DNA from: Candidatus Woesearchaeota archaeon
Lineage (GTDB): Archaea; Nanobdellota; Nanobdellia; Woesearchaeales; JAHWIC01
Assembly: GCA_019322485.1 (NCBI GenBank)
Contig: JAHWIK010000013.1
Location: 1-45,048, forward strand
Length of the DNA: 45,048 nucleotides
Direction: 5' to 3'
Shown: one piece after another, positions 24,239 to 31,725 of the stretch
Layout of the letters: every line of letters begins with the position of its first letter
Numbering within the stretch: the stretch's first letter is position 1
The notes under the pieces: model-generated
What the model saw: only the letters and a program-made list of their open reading frames with translations
What the model was told of the DNA's origin: nothing
Database searches by the model: none
Made by a program: the position numbers and the translations under genes

Positions 24239-24274
24239 CGGGCTTTGTAGTGGGAACTATGGGTGATTTATAAA
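24239..24274 (-). promoter_or_regulatory. Promoter and leader of the rps13 operon
   Basis: Minus-strand TTTATAAA (24274-24267) predicts a start near 24245, leaving a leader of about 60 nt before rps13. CCCACTACAAAGC (24254-24242) can pair imperfectly with GCGCTTGTAGGG further down the leader (about 24230-24219). Only part of the first arm would be transcribed if the start is at 24245, so a leader structure is tentative. Confidence 0.4.
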
Positions 24275-24310
24275 GGTTATGATAATCTTGGGATGGGATA
24301 AGGCTGGTTA

Positions 24311-24329
24311 TTACACACATTGTGTGTAA
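24311..24329. promoter_or_regulatory. Upstream copy of the tRNA promoter palindrome
   Basis: TTACACACATTGTGTGTAA, a perfect inverted repeat with 9-bp arms around one central base. An identical copy follows 37 bp downstream at 24348-24366. Both lie upstream of tRNA-His. Confidence 0.7.
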
Positions 24330-24347
24330 AGATAAGATGTTATAGTA

Positions 24348-24366
24348 TTACACACATTGTGTGTAA
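24348..24366. promoter_or_regulatory. Proximal copy of the tRNA promoter palindrome
   Basis: Identical to the copy at 24311-24329. Its centre (24357) is 34 bp from the centre of the TTTATAA box at 24388-24394 that serves tRNA-His. A degenerate copy lies 33 bp from the TATA box of tRNA-Leu(CAA) at 40164-40182. Confidence 0.7.
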
Positions 24367-24387
24367 AGATTATATTTATAAGTAAAA

Positions 24388-24394
24388 TTTATAA
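24388..24394 (+). promoter_or_regulatory. TATA box of tRNA-His
   Basis: TTTATAA centred at 24391, predicting transcription from about 24417, four bases before the mature tRNA 5' end. Confidence 0.6.
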
Positions 24395-24420
24395 GGCATC
24401 AAAGAATTTCTCTGTAATAT

Positions 24421-24521
24421 GGCGGTTGTGGTGTAGCCTGGCTAGCACATGAGACTGTGGATCTCATAGCCCGAGACGTGTCAGAAAAAGATGCGCGGGA
24501 ATTCAAATCTCGGCAACCGCC
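24421..24521 (+). tRNA. tRNA-His(GTG) with an intron in the T arm
   Basis: G-1 (24421) opposite C73 (24521), the His identity pair. Acceptor GCGGTTG/CAACCGC; D stem GTGT/GCAC; anticodon stem TGAGA/TCTCA with anticodon GTG at 24457-24459. T stem CCGAG (24471-24475) pairs with CTCGG (24509-24513), but 26 nt (24476-24501) separate it from the T loop TTCAAAT. These fold as an exact BHB: central helix CCCG (24470-24473)/CGGG (24496-24499), bulges AG^A and AA^T, and internal stem CGTGTC/GATGCG. The intron is therefore at position 53/54. Mature length 75 nt. There is no anticodon-loop intron. Confidence 0.93.
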
Positions 24522-24523
24522 CT

Positions 24524-25024
24524 TTATCTTTTTAATCCTATAATCTTCGTTGATAGATAAGGGATAAGCAAAGCAACTGTGTAGACAGCGCCTATTACTA
24601 AAGGCTGCTGCTGTATTTCTAATCCTGTGACTCTGATTAAATTAAGGGTGAACATAGTCATGTAAAGGAGTGTTATTGCAGCTAATGAGACTATAAATAA
24701 TCCTGCAAGTATATGGTGTTTTGGAGTAAGGTGCTCCATATCATGTATGATAAGGTCGAGAAAAAGCCCAAAGACTATTCCCAGAATAGCTACAATTGAA
24801 TACAAAGGAATTCCAGTAAAAAGCAGCATGATTGGAATGAGTATTATTGAGATGACAAGGTTACCAAGTATTGCAATCATAAGAAAAAACCAGTAAACAG
24901 ACTTATCGAGGAATTTTATGAAAGGTGACTTTGCATGGTGTGCTTTTTGGCTTACCTCAGATAGTCTTTTTATCTCTTCCACGGTCCATCCTTTATTCAG
25001 CAATTTATGGTGTAGGTGTTTCAT
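24524..25024 (-). CDS. Small multi-span membrane protein, unknown
   Basis: 166 residues. Residues 1-35 are a polar, helical N-terminus (LLNKGWTVEEIKRLSEVSQKAH); four hydrophobic spans follow (about 45-70, 75-95, 105-125, 140-160). The loop HDMEHLTPKHH between spans is His-rich. Not recognised. It overlaps the 3' end of the MinD-like gene by 20 nt, so the two are likely co-expressed, and ends three bases from tRNA-His. Confidence 0.7.
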   Translation of the reverse strand: MKHLHHKLLNKGWTVEEIKRLSEVSQKAHHAKSPFIKFLDKSVYWFFLMIAILGNLVISIILIPIMLLFTGIPLYSIVAILGIVFGLFLDLIIHDMEHLTPKHHILAGLFIVSLAAITLLYMTMFTLNLIRVTGLEIQQQPLVIGAVYTVALLIPYLSTKIIGLKR

Positions 25025-25721
25025 CGTGTAAAAGCTCTGCTAATTTCTGGAATTCGACAGCAGCTGGGCTGTCTGAATTGGTGCATACAACAGGACTCTT
25101 CATCAACAAAGACTTCCTGACATTCCTGTCTTCAGGTATTATGCTGATTATGGGCCTATTCACTGCTGATTTTATCTGGCTTAATGGAATATCAAGCTTA
25201 TTTCCAGTGACCTTGTTCAGGATAACGCCAATAACAACAGAGCCAAGCTCTTCAGCAACAGCAGCTGTTCTTACGGCCTCATTAATCGCACCATGGTCTG
25301 GGTTGGTCACAATAAGTGTTTCATCAGCGCTTTTAAAGACAGACCTGACATCATTCCCCAGGCCAGCTCCAACATCAATTACAACAATGTCAGCCTTGCC
25401 AACAAGCTCAAGCATGGCACTGCCAATGCTTCTTGAGGTGCCTCCATCTAAACATACAGCGCCATTTGAAGGGATAACACCCATCCCGCTAGGATGCTCA
25501 TAGATTGTTTCTGTTATGCTCTTATCACCAAGCAATACATCTGTAAACCCGTGGAGCTCTTGAGGGAAACCAAGGTACAAGCCAATATTTGGCTGGGTCA
25601 GGTTGCTGTCAACAACAAATACCCTTAAGCCAAGATTGTTTAATGCGACCCCAAGATTGACTGCAGTTGTTGTCTTTCCTGTGCCGCCTTTTCCAGAAGC
25701 AATAGCTATGAACCTAGTCAT
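25005..25721 (-). CDS. minD: MinD/ParA-family ATPase
   Basis: 238 residues with the deviant Walker A ASGKGGTGKTTTA (9-20), Walker A' VFVVDSNLTQPN and Walker B ADIVVIDVGAGLG. There is no obvious C-terminal amphipathic membrane-targeting helix of the bacterial MinD type; it ends LLHDETPTP. The family positions proteins, plasmids or motility structures. Archaea have several MinD paralogs without MinC/MinE, and the role here is unknown. It overlaps the upstream gene by 8 nt and the downstream membrane protein by 20 nt, suggesting one functional module. Confidence 0.88.
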   Translation of the reverse strand: MTRFIAIASGKGGTGKTTTAVNLGVALNNLGLRVFVVDSNLTQPNIGLYLGFPQELHGFTDVLLGDKSITETIYEHPSGMGVIPSNGAVCLDGGTSRSIGSAMLELVGKADIVVIDVGAGLGNDVRSVFKSADETLIVTNPDHGAINEAVRTAAVAEELGSVVIGVILNKVTGNKLDIPLSQIKSAVNRPIISIIPEDRNVRKSLLMKSPVVCTNSDSPAAVEFQKLAELLHDETPTP

Positions 25722-26199
25722 CTTTTTTCCCAGTAATTAAATTCGTTATGTAGTTTATAAATTCTTTTGTTTTATTATAGTAATCTTCTAGTTTGTCTAT
25801 ATCAACCTCTAGATTTGTATTGTTATCGAATATGGTTACCATGGTGACATGGCGCCGGTATTCTTCCCGTTTTGTGTAATCTGATTTCATCACTCTCCTT
25901 AATAAGAGATAAAATTCGAGAGATTCTTTTATATATTCCTCGGGAAACTTTTTTTCCAGAAGCTCTACTTTCATCCCAGGACTTGACGGGTAATCCTTTA
26001 TCTTTTTCTTTGATTTTAAATCTATAAGGAGCGCCAATGCCCCGCAATCGTATGTGTTTATTATTCTCGCGATTGTATTTCTTATTACATCCACTGTTCT
26101 TGTGTATTTCAGGCTTACATAAATTAAATGGTCTACTCTCCTTAACTCGCTTCTCGCTCCCTGCAGCTGTTCTTCCACTTCTGGGTCCATCTTTTTCAT
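25714..26199 (-). CDS. Unknown helical protein upstream of MinD
   Basis: 161 residues, start MKKMDPEVEEQLQGARSELRRVDHLIYVSLKYTRTVDVI. Not recognised. It is all-helical in appearance with several aromatic residues, and resembles its upstream neighbour in length and layout (helical first half, then a short strand-like TMVTIFDNNT/FVICSDDYD patch, then a final helix YYNKTKEFINYITNLI/YLSEAKSFVEGTLKLI). The two may be ancient paralogs or heterodimer partners. HEPN-like four-helix folds are one possibility, but the RxxxxH motif is not evident. Confidence 0.65.
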   Translation of the reverse strand: MKKMDPEVEEQLQGARSELRRVDHLIYVSLKYTRTVDVIRNTIARIINTYDCGALALLIDLKSKKKIKDYPSSPGMKVELLEKKFPEEYIKESLEFYLLLRRVMKSDYTKREEYRRHVTMVTIFDNNTNLEVDIDKLEDYYNKTKEFINYITNLITGKKDD

Positions 26200-26200
26200 T

Positions 26201-26692
26201 TTAAACAGAATTATTTGCAGAAGGGGTGTCTTTTATTAATTTTAATGTTCCTTCTACAAAAGACTTGGCTTCTGAAAGATACCTGCTTATCTTGTCTATT
26301 GAAATCGATTTCATATCATAATCATCTGAACAAATAACAAAGCAGTCCTTTCTTGTAAATTCAACAGGACTCTTTCTATGTTCAAGTATAATGTCCTTGA
26401 CTTCCTGTAAAAGCTCTACATGCTCTTTTTTTATTTTATGTTTACCTACAAGTTTTGATGCGAACATGTTAAATTTTGAATCAAAGTTATCGTGGAATGG
26501 GGGTATGCTCTTGGATAACCTTTCATAATAAAGAAGAGAGCTCATAGCATTAGTCAGGCTAAGGAATATATTATCCATAACTGCAAGAAGCAGCTTTGAA
26601 TCCCTAACAAGAGGGTATGTTTGTGTTAAGATGTGGTCTGCTGTTTTTAGCTTTTTTATTGCTTCCTCTTTTAGCTCAAGAAACTTCTCCAT
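26201..26692 (-). CDS. Unknown helical protein, possible paralog of its neighbour
   Basis: 163 residues: MEKFLELKEEAIKKLKTADHILTQTYPLVRDSKLLLAVMDNIFLSLTNAMSSLLYYERL. Two long helices open the protein; a central basic KHKIKKEHVELLQEVKDIILEHRKSPVEF segment and a final helix follow. It ends one base before the next gene, so both are co-transcribed with minD. Function unknown. Confidence 0.65.
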   Translation of the reverse strand: MEKFLELKEEAIKKLKTADHILTQTYPLVRDSKLLLAVMDNIFLSLTNAMSSLLYYERLSKSIPPFHDNFDSKFNMFASKLVGKHKIKKEHVELLQEVKDIILEHRKSPVEFTRKDCFVICSDDYDMKSISIDKISRYLSEAKSFVEGTLKLIKDTPSANNSV

Positions 26693-26724
26693 ATGAGTAT
26701 AGTAGATTGAAAATATAAAAAGTT

Positions 26725-27063
26725 TTACTTTTTGAGTTCCATTATTGCAGCAGCCAGGTCGCCATTATGCTTTTCTATTGCTGCTTTTGCTGCGGCTTCA
26801 TCAGCACCTGTTTGTTCCATCACTGTTTTTATGTCGTCTTCGTTTATTTCCGGTTCTGTAGAAATAGATTCTTCACGAGGGACTCCAACTATCTGGAATG
26901 TTTCCTGGCCCATCATGTTTACCTTTGAAACACTTGGATTGTCTATTATGATGTTCTTTTCTTCGCCCTTTATGATAACCTCTTTGGCTGGTATCTCTAC
27001 CTGCTGTATGCCCATTCTCTTCATCATCTGCTGCATCTTCCTTGGATTCATTCCTGGTAACAT
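26725..27063 (-). CDS. nac: Nascent polypeptide-associated complex protein (alpha-NAC)
   Basis: 112 residues from ATG 27063 (MLPGMNPRKMQQMMKRMGIQQVEIPAKEVIIKG). The NAC domain (about 18-70) is followed by a UBA domain (DIKTVMEQTGADEAAAKAAIEKHNGDLAAAIMELKK). It binds the ribosome near the exit tunnel and nascent chains. The longer reading frame from 27138 runs back over the Sec61-beta gene and is rejected. Eight bases after the Sec61-beta stop; the pair forms a protein-targeting operon. Confidence 0.95.
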   Translation of the reverse strand: MLPGMNPRKMQQMMKRMGIQQVEIPAKEVIIKGEEKNIIIDNPSVSKVNMMGQETFQIVGVPREESISTEPEINEDDIKTVMEQTGADEAAAKAAIEKHNGDLAAAIMELKK

Positions 27064-27071
27064 AGAAACAC

Positions 27072-27245
27072 CTATAGACCGAATAAGGTTGCGCCAAAGG
27101 TATAAAGAAGTATCATTAGTATTATAACTGCTATGCAAAGGATTATTATGTGGCCGGGCTTGAATTCCAGCTTTGACTTGTATTCATCAAAGTATCTTAC
27201 TAAGCCTCCCATTCCAGATGGCATACGCATTTTGTCTTGTGACAT
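27072..27245 (-). CDS. Preprotein translocase subunit Sec61-beta (SecG)
   Basis: 57 residues from ATG 27245: MSQDKMRMPSGMGGLVRYFDE, then one C-terminal membrane span (about 35-55, GHIIILCIAVIILMILLYTFG). MPSGMGGLVRYFDE is the archaeal Sbh1/Sec61-beta signature. A longer frame from 27317 would run into the RNase P RNA and is rejected. It follows the RNase P RNA by about 20 nt and may share its promoter. Confidence 0.93.
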   Translation of the reverse strand: MSQDKMRMPSGMGGLVRYFDEYKSKLEFKPGHIIILCIAVIILMILLYTFGATLFGL

Positions 27246-27267
27246 TTTTATCAGTTTTATTAAAAAA

Positions 27268-27620
27268 GTGGCAGGGTCAGAATAAGCCACCTTTTGTAGG
27301 AACCTTGGTAACCGCAACTTGTGCGATTGATGCTCCTCCTTAGCATTTAACTAAGCGTTGTAAAATCCAACTTGCACAGACAAGGGCTATCCGTTTCATC
27401 CTTTCTTGTTAAAACGTCTGCCTGTTAGCTTGTTTTTGTCACCAAAAACTTCAAAGGCATCATCCTCTTAACAAGTGGTCTCGTTTCTGTGATGTAGCCG
27501 CCCATTTCTGAGCCTTACTTCCGTAAGTTGCCACGTTAGTGGGTGGACTTTCCTCAGTCAAACAACATAGTTGCCTGCGGATTTAACCGCCTGACCGTTA
27601 GCTAAGTACTAACCCTACCA
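27268..27620 (-). ncRNA. rnpB: RNase P RNA
   Basis: P1 ends pair: GGTAGGGTTAG (27619-27609) with CTGACCCTGCC (27280-27270), 11 bp with two G-U. Conserved region I GAGGAAAGTCC is at 27555-27545, the CACAGAAACGAGACC region near 27492-27478, and the 3' GGCTTA element just before P1. The length of about 353 nt is normal for archaeal type A RNA. It is the catalytic RNA for 5' maturation of the tRNAs, including the intron-rich ones here. Six T follow the 3' end and can act as an archaeal terminator. The ends were set from P1 pairing. Confidence 0.92.
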
Positions 27621-27640
27621 ATGCTAGGTAATATATCTCT

Positions 27641-27650
27641 ATTTATAAAT
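27641..27650 (-). promoter_or_regulatory. TATA box of RNase P RNA
   Basis: ATTTATAAAT, centred at about 27646, 26 nt before the RNA 5' end near 27620. It lies between the RNA gene and the stop of the 944-residue gene. Confidence 0.65.
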
Positions 27651-27673
27651 TTAATGGATATTTAAGACGAGAA

Positions 27674-30508
27674 CTAGGATTGGCAACAGGTTGTTGGCAT
27701 GTTTCCGTGTCTTTCAATGTATCTTACAATCTCTGGCATAAACCTATCGGATGTTGAATCTGGTGTGCATGTCTGTCGTGCATAAGTCTTCTTCACTTCT
27801 GTCTCGAGCCTGTTCAAATATCTTACTCCCCTGTTGTCATATCCAAAGTCAAATGCGATTATCTTGTGGCTGTCGTCAAACTTTGCCGGCTGGTGCTTAT
27901 GGTTGGGGTATCTTTCTCTTATTGCCTCGGAAACCTGCTCATGCAGCAATCCTGCATTGCAGAACACCATTGCAGGCCCTTGCATTTTAGCAGGGTCCAT
28001 AGGCTCAATATCCATAATCTTTTGGTGGTAGTTCCTGATTATAAGCTTCATTCCTGCAGTGTTCCAGAACTCAAAGCTGTAGGGTTTCCCTCCATTCCCG
28101 CTTTTTAATACATGCTTATACACTTCAACAGAGCGCTGGAATTCAGGGTCTTGCCTAAGCCTCTCTATATCATCAGGCCTCTTTCCCTGCCAAGAATAAT
28201 CAATATTCACATAGCCCATTGCGTCATTCATTGCAATAGCCTGGTTTAGATAGCCTGTGTGGGAATCAGGATATCTTGCACCCTTGTCCTCCCCCCCTCT
28301 TGCAACCAAATGCTTTGTTCCGTCGACAACAATAACAAGAGGCTGTTCATTCATCATCTTTGTCCTTTTGCCCTTAAAGAGCCTGCTGTCAGTGTATTCC
28401 TTGTTGTCGTGGCATTCTGAAGAACCAACCTTGGCCCCTATAAGGAATTCGATTCCCTTTGCAGATAACTCTTCAACAAGGGGTGCGACAGGAAGGTAGC
28501 CATAGCTGAGATTCGGAACAACAAGTGTTTTTCTTCCTTGCTCTGCAGCTCTCCTGCTTTCCTCGAGTATAAAATCCCTAAGGACTATTGCCTCATCAAC
28601 AACACATTCAATTTCAAACCTGTCTTCCTCAGTAAAAGGCTTTCCCTCGCTTTGCCTTTCAAAAATCTGGCTGTATTCCTTGAAAGTAAAATGGTTCTTT
28701 ACATGCCCCTTTACCTTTTTATGGTCTACAATTCTCCTGAACCTTGTGTATTCAAGACTCCTATGCAGCTCATTGCCAGCATCAAAGTTTCCGTCTGCAA
28801 ATGTATCCATCAGCCTGGCCCATCCTTCATATGTCGCTTTCTTGTCTTTGGAATCCAAAAGTTCTGACAGCAAGTATTCGGTAGGAAGGACTCCTGTGTC
28901 TGCCTCAAACAATCTGAGGGCTTCTTCTACATTAGAGAAGTCTGAATCATCTTGTGTGTGCATCAATCCTGCGACAACATAGTCAGGCGCTTCAATCACT
29001 GGATGCGCATCAAATACAGCCAAAGCCCTCTCAAGGTTTTTGACAGCAGACCTTCTGTCCGGTCTTACAAGCTCTCTAACCATATACCCCTCAAAAAAGC
29101 CAATGGTGCTTTCCCTAACTAAGGTGCATATTTCAGCAAAATCAGCAAATGTGATTTCCCCGCTATCAACAGTTTGTATAAGGTCGTCATATGCGAAGCT
29201 ATCCATCTTCTTTATTGGTCGATGCATTCCTTCAATATCATGTTCTGCAGCATAATCAAAGAATTCAGATAATGCTCTATCAGAACATTTCTTGAGGTGT
29301 TGGCTATAGAATATCATTGCATCCCCTTTTGTTTCTTTTGGCATTTCTGACATAATTGCCTGGCGAACTGCAAGACTATCATAATCTCTTTCGTTAAGGT
29401 CCCATAGCGCCCAACAAACAGAGGTTATCTTGCTGAAAGGAATGTCATGAAGCGCAGCCTGGAAATAATGCCTTTTTACGTCTGTCTGGCCCCTATGTGA
29501 TCCTTCTATTGCCCATTCTTCATGCCATTGAGCTGTGCGAAGCCAAGGTTCAAATCTGTCCAGCTTTCCCCGGCTTGCAAATGCCTCCAAAACTTTGCAT
29601 GAATATTGCATGAGACTAAATGCATGATAGTATTTGCTTTCTCTCCCCTTATTTTCTTCTGCATACTCAATAAGAGCATCAAAATGCTTAAGTGCTCCAT
29701 GCTTTGCAAATGCTTCATAAATGCTGCCCATTTTACTAAATAGCTCAGTACGTTCCCATAATCTACCCCAGTGAGGCGGTGCAAGCAGCCTGAAAATCCT
29801 TCCAAACCTGCCAAGGTCATCATGTTTCCTGAACACAGCTGCAGATGATGCAGCATCGTCGCTAAGCTTTTTCAGGTGGTAATTTGCATCCCGGCCTTCC
29901 TTGCAGTCATAATCATTTGAGAAATTTCCTGAGGTTATCCATTCGATCCAGTCATTAAAATAATCCCTCCAGCCAGCTCCCTTGAGAACCTGGGCCATTG
30001 GAAGCGAGTTGCCGTAAACAAATGCATAATACTTGTGGAAGCCTTTTCCTTCAGCTAATGAAGACCCTGAAACCATTCTTTCCCATTCTGCAAAATCGTC
30101 AAGGTTTCCGGACTCAGCAAGCTGCCTTATGATGCCTGGGGAATGCTTTACAAAGAAAAACCTGCTGTTGTAAAATGAATCGTCAGCATAATACTTCCTA
30201 AGCGCATTGCCCCATGTTTCCAGAACATCCTGCCTCCCCTCCTTTTCAAGCAGTTCAGATACCTCAACTGCAGCATCGGCAACAGATATTGGGTGCATTT
30301 CCCCAAAATACTTCATCCTGCCGTAATCTGCAAATTCAGATGCATTATGCGTTTCCTGCAAAAGGTCCATAGCCCACTTAAGATGAGATCCTTGCCCCTT
30401 GTCAATAAATCCCTGAATGTATGGCTCGTCAAAATGGCCTGTCCTTCTAAGGCCGCTTACAGCGGCCATGTTTACTCCTAATTCTTGAAGTTTTTCGTCT
30501 AATGTCAT
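27674..30508 (-). CDS. Large helical-repeat protein with C-terminal alpha/beta (PRTase-like?) domain
   Basis: 944 residues; not recognised. Residues 1-640 are helical and repeat-like: recurring blocks of LxxxGxLxxFxxW/F type (SGNLDDFAEWERM, KHGALKHFDALIEYA, SRGKLDRFEPWLRTA) suggest a solenoid. A short charged linker follows. Residues about 665-940 form an alpha/beta domain: KTLVVPNLSYGYLPVAPLVEELSAKGIEFLIGAKVGS, then PLVIVVDGTKH. This order (hydrophobic strand, helix, strand with VVDGT) resembles a phosphoribosyltransferase fold, but the PRPP loop is not canonical. There is no signal peptide or membrane span. Base composition is less AT-rich than its neighbours, which hints at separate origin. 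A scaffold fused to a nucleotide- or ribose-handling enzyme is possible. Confidence 0.7.
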   Translation of the reverse strand: MTLDEKLQELGVNMAAVSGLRRTGHFDEPYIQGFIDKGQGSHLKWAMDLLQETHNASEFADYGRMKYFGEMHPISVADAAVEVSELLEKEGRQDVLETWGNALRKYYADDSFYNSRFFFVKHSPGIIRQLAESGNLDDFAEWERMVSGSSLAEGKGFHKYYAFVYGNSLPMAQVLKGAGWRDYFNDWIEWITSGNFSNDYDCKEGRDANYHLKKLSDDAASSAAVFRKHDDLGRFGRIFRLLAPPHWGRLWERTELFSKMGSIYEAFAKHGALKHFDALIEYAEENKGRESKYYHAFSLMQYSCKVLEAFASRGKLDRFEPWLRTAQWHEEWAIEGSHRGQTDVKRHYFQAALHDIPFSKITSVCWALWDLNERDYDSLAVRQAIMSEMPKETKGDAMIFYSQHLKKCSDRALSEFFDYAAEHDIEGMHRPIKKMDSFAYDDLIQTVDSGEITFADFAEICTLVRESTIGFFEGYMVRELVRPDRRSAVKNLERALAVFDAHPVIEAPDYVVAGLMHTQDDSDFSNVEEALRLFEADTGVLPTEYLLSELLDSKDKKATYEGWARLMDTFADGNFDAGNELHRSLEYTRFRRIVDHKKVKGHVKNHFTFKEYSQIFERQSEGKPFTEEDRFEIECVVDEAIVLRDFILEESRRAAEQGRKTLVVPNLSYGYLPVAPLVEELSAKGIEFLIGAKVGSSECHDNKEYTDSRLFKGKRTKMMNEQPLVIVVDGTKHLVARGGEDKGARYPDSHTGYLNQAIAMNDAMGYVNIDYSWQGKRPDDIERLRQDPEFQRSVEVYKHVLKSGNGGKPYSFEFWNTAGMKLIIRNYHQKIMDIEPMDPAKMQGPAMVFCNAGLLHEQVSEAIRERYPNHKHQPAKFDDSHKIIAFDFGYDNRGVRYLNRLETEVKKTYARQTCTPDSTSDRFMPEIVRYIERHGNMPTTCCQS

Positions 30509-30564
30509 TCGTTCTCTATATAGAAAAAGACACTTACCCTTTATAAATCTTTCGGTTTTTACTA

Positions 30565-31725
30565 CTATTTAGTGAATACAATAACCTTACTCTCCTGCTT
30601 TCCAAGCCATATTGGCTTTTCTTCTTTTAGTTTGAACTTATGCTTCTCAGCTGCTTTTTTCAGTTCTTCAGGAGACCTTGCGATTGTTACAATCTTTCCT
30701 TTCTTTTTCAGGATAAAGTCTGCCTGGTAAAAGAATTCATTGTATAGCTTTTCTATATCCTTGGGGTTTGTGTGTTTTGAGATTGCTGGTGGATTGGTAA
30801 CAATTTTATCAATACAGTTTTTATCCATCTTGGTATCAAGCCATTCTATCTCCATTCTTGAAAAATTGATTATTTTATCCACGCCAGCTATCTTGGCGTT
30901 TTTCTTTGATGCATCTACGTATCTAAACTGGGCGTCAAATGCGTTTATCATTGGTTTTTTCTCAATCTTTTTTAGCCTGTCAATCTTATCAAAGAAATCA
31001 TCAAAATCAATATCACTAAAACATTTTAATTTTAAGAATGCAAACCTGTCCTTTCTGAAGTAATTTGGCGATATATTTGAAGAGGATAGGGCTGCTTCTA
31101 TTGGTATTGTTCCTGAGCCTGTGAATGGGTCCAGCAGGATTTCACCCTTTTTGTAGTCTGCAATCCTTAATAGAGCATAAGCAACTGTTCCTTTTAGTGC
31201 TGCTGGGTGTGAAAATACCTTATAGTCCCGCTTGCTTAGGTCAATTCCTGCAAAATCAATGCCAAAAAAACAATCATTATTAGAAATAAAAACATAAAAA
31301 ATAACATCAGGATTATCTAAGTTAACCTTTTGCTCATATTTTTTGCTTTTCTTTATTTTGTCTATTATAAAACCGCCAATCTCTGTGTTAATCTCTTCAC
31401 TGGATATAGAATCATTATCAACCTTTGAGCAGCTAACTCTGAATGTTTTGTCTTTATCTAGCCATTCATCAAGATTTATTTTGTCGACTATATTTTTTAT
31501 CGATGAGAAAAATTCATCATTAGTTTTAAAATTAAAAGAATCAAATAAGGTTAATACCTGGGTGATTGATTGGGCCTTATAACAGAGTGTGCACAAGTCG
31601 ATTAATTCCTTTGGTTCAAAAACAACGCAAGAATTCTTTTGTTCTGTCTTTGTTTTTATAATCCCGTTTATCTCTTTTGTGGTTGTCTCTTCGATGCCTT
31701 TTGATGTTATTGCGAGGGCTTTCAT
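30565..31725 (-). CDS. THUMP-domain tRNA/rRNA guanine-N2 methyltransferase (Trm14/TrmN-like)
   Basis: 386 residues. The N-terminal ferredoxin-like and THUMP region (about 1-165) binds RNA; the class I methyltransferase domain has SAM motif LLDPFTGSGTIPIEAAL (from about 200) and catalytic TNPPAIS. This arrangement (UPF0020) makes m2G in tRNA position 6 in archaea, or rRNA m2G in bacteria. The gene overlaps the gyrA stop by one base (TAATG), so it is translationally coupled to gyrase. Confidence 0.88.
   Translation of the reverse strand: MKALAITSKGIEETTTKEINGIIKTKTEQKNSCVVFEPKELIDLCTLCYKAQSITQVLTLFDSFNFKTNDEFFSSIKNIVDKINLDEWLDKDKTFRVSCSKVDNDSISSEEINTEIGGFIIDKIKKSKKYEQKVNLDNPDVIFYVFISNNDCFFGIDFAGIDLSKRDYKVFSHPAALKGTVAYALLRIADYKKGEILLDPFTGSGTIPIEAALSSSNISPNYFRKDRFAFLKLKCFSDIDFDDFFDKIDRLKKIEKKPMINAFDAQFRYVDASKKNAKIAGVDKIINFSRMEIEWLDTKMDKNCIDKIVTNPPAISKHTNPKDIEKLYNEFFYQADFILKKKGKIVTIARSPEELKKAAEKHKFKLKEEKPIWLGKQESKVIVFTK

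Noticed and set aside
24219..24254. Ribosomal-protein autoregulatory hairpin before rps13
   Set aside because: The inverted repeat is imperfect and its first arm begins upstream of the start predicted from the TATA box, so it may not be transcribed; kept only as a tentative promoter note.
27246..27673. Possible extension of Sec61-beta upstream, or a missed small gene
   Set aside because: The stretch folds as RNase P RNA with P1 and conserved regions present; the Sec61-beta start at 27245 fits the family.
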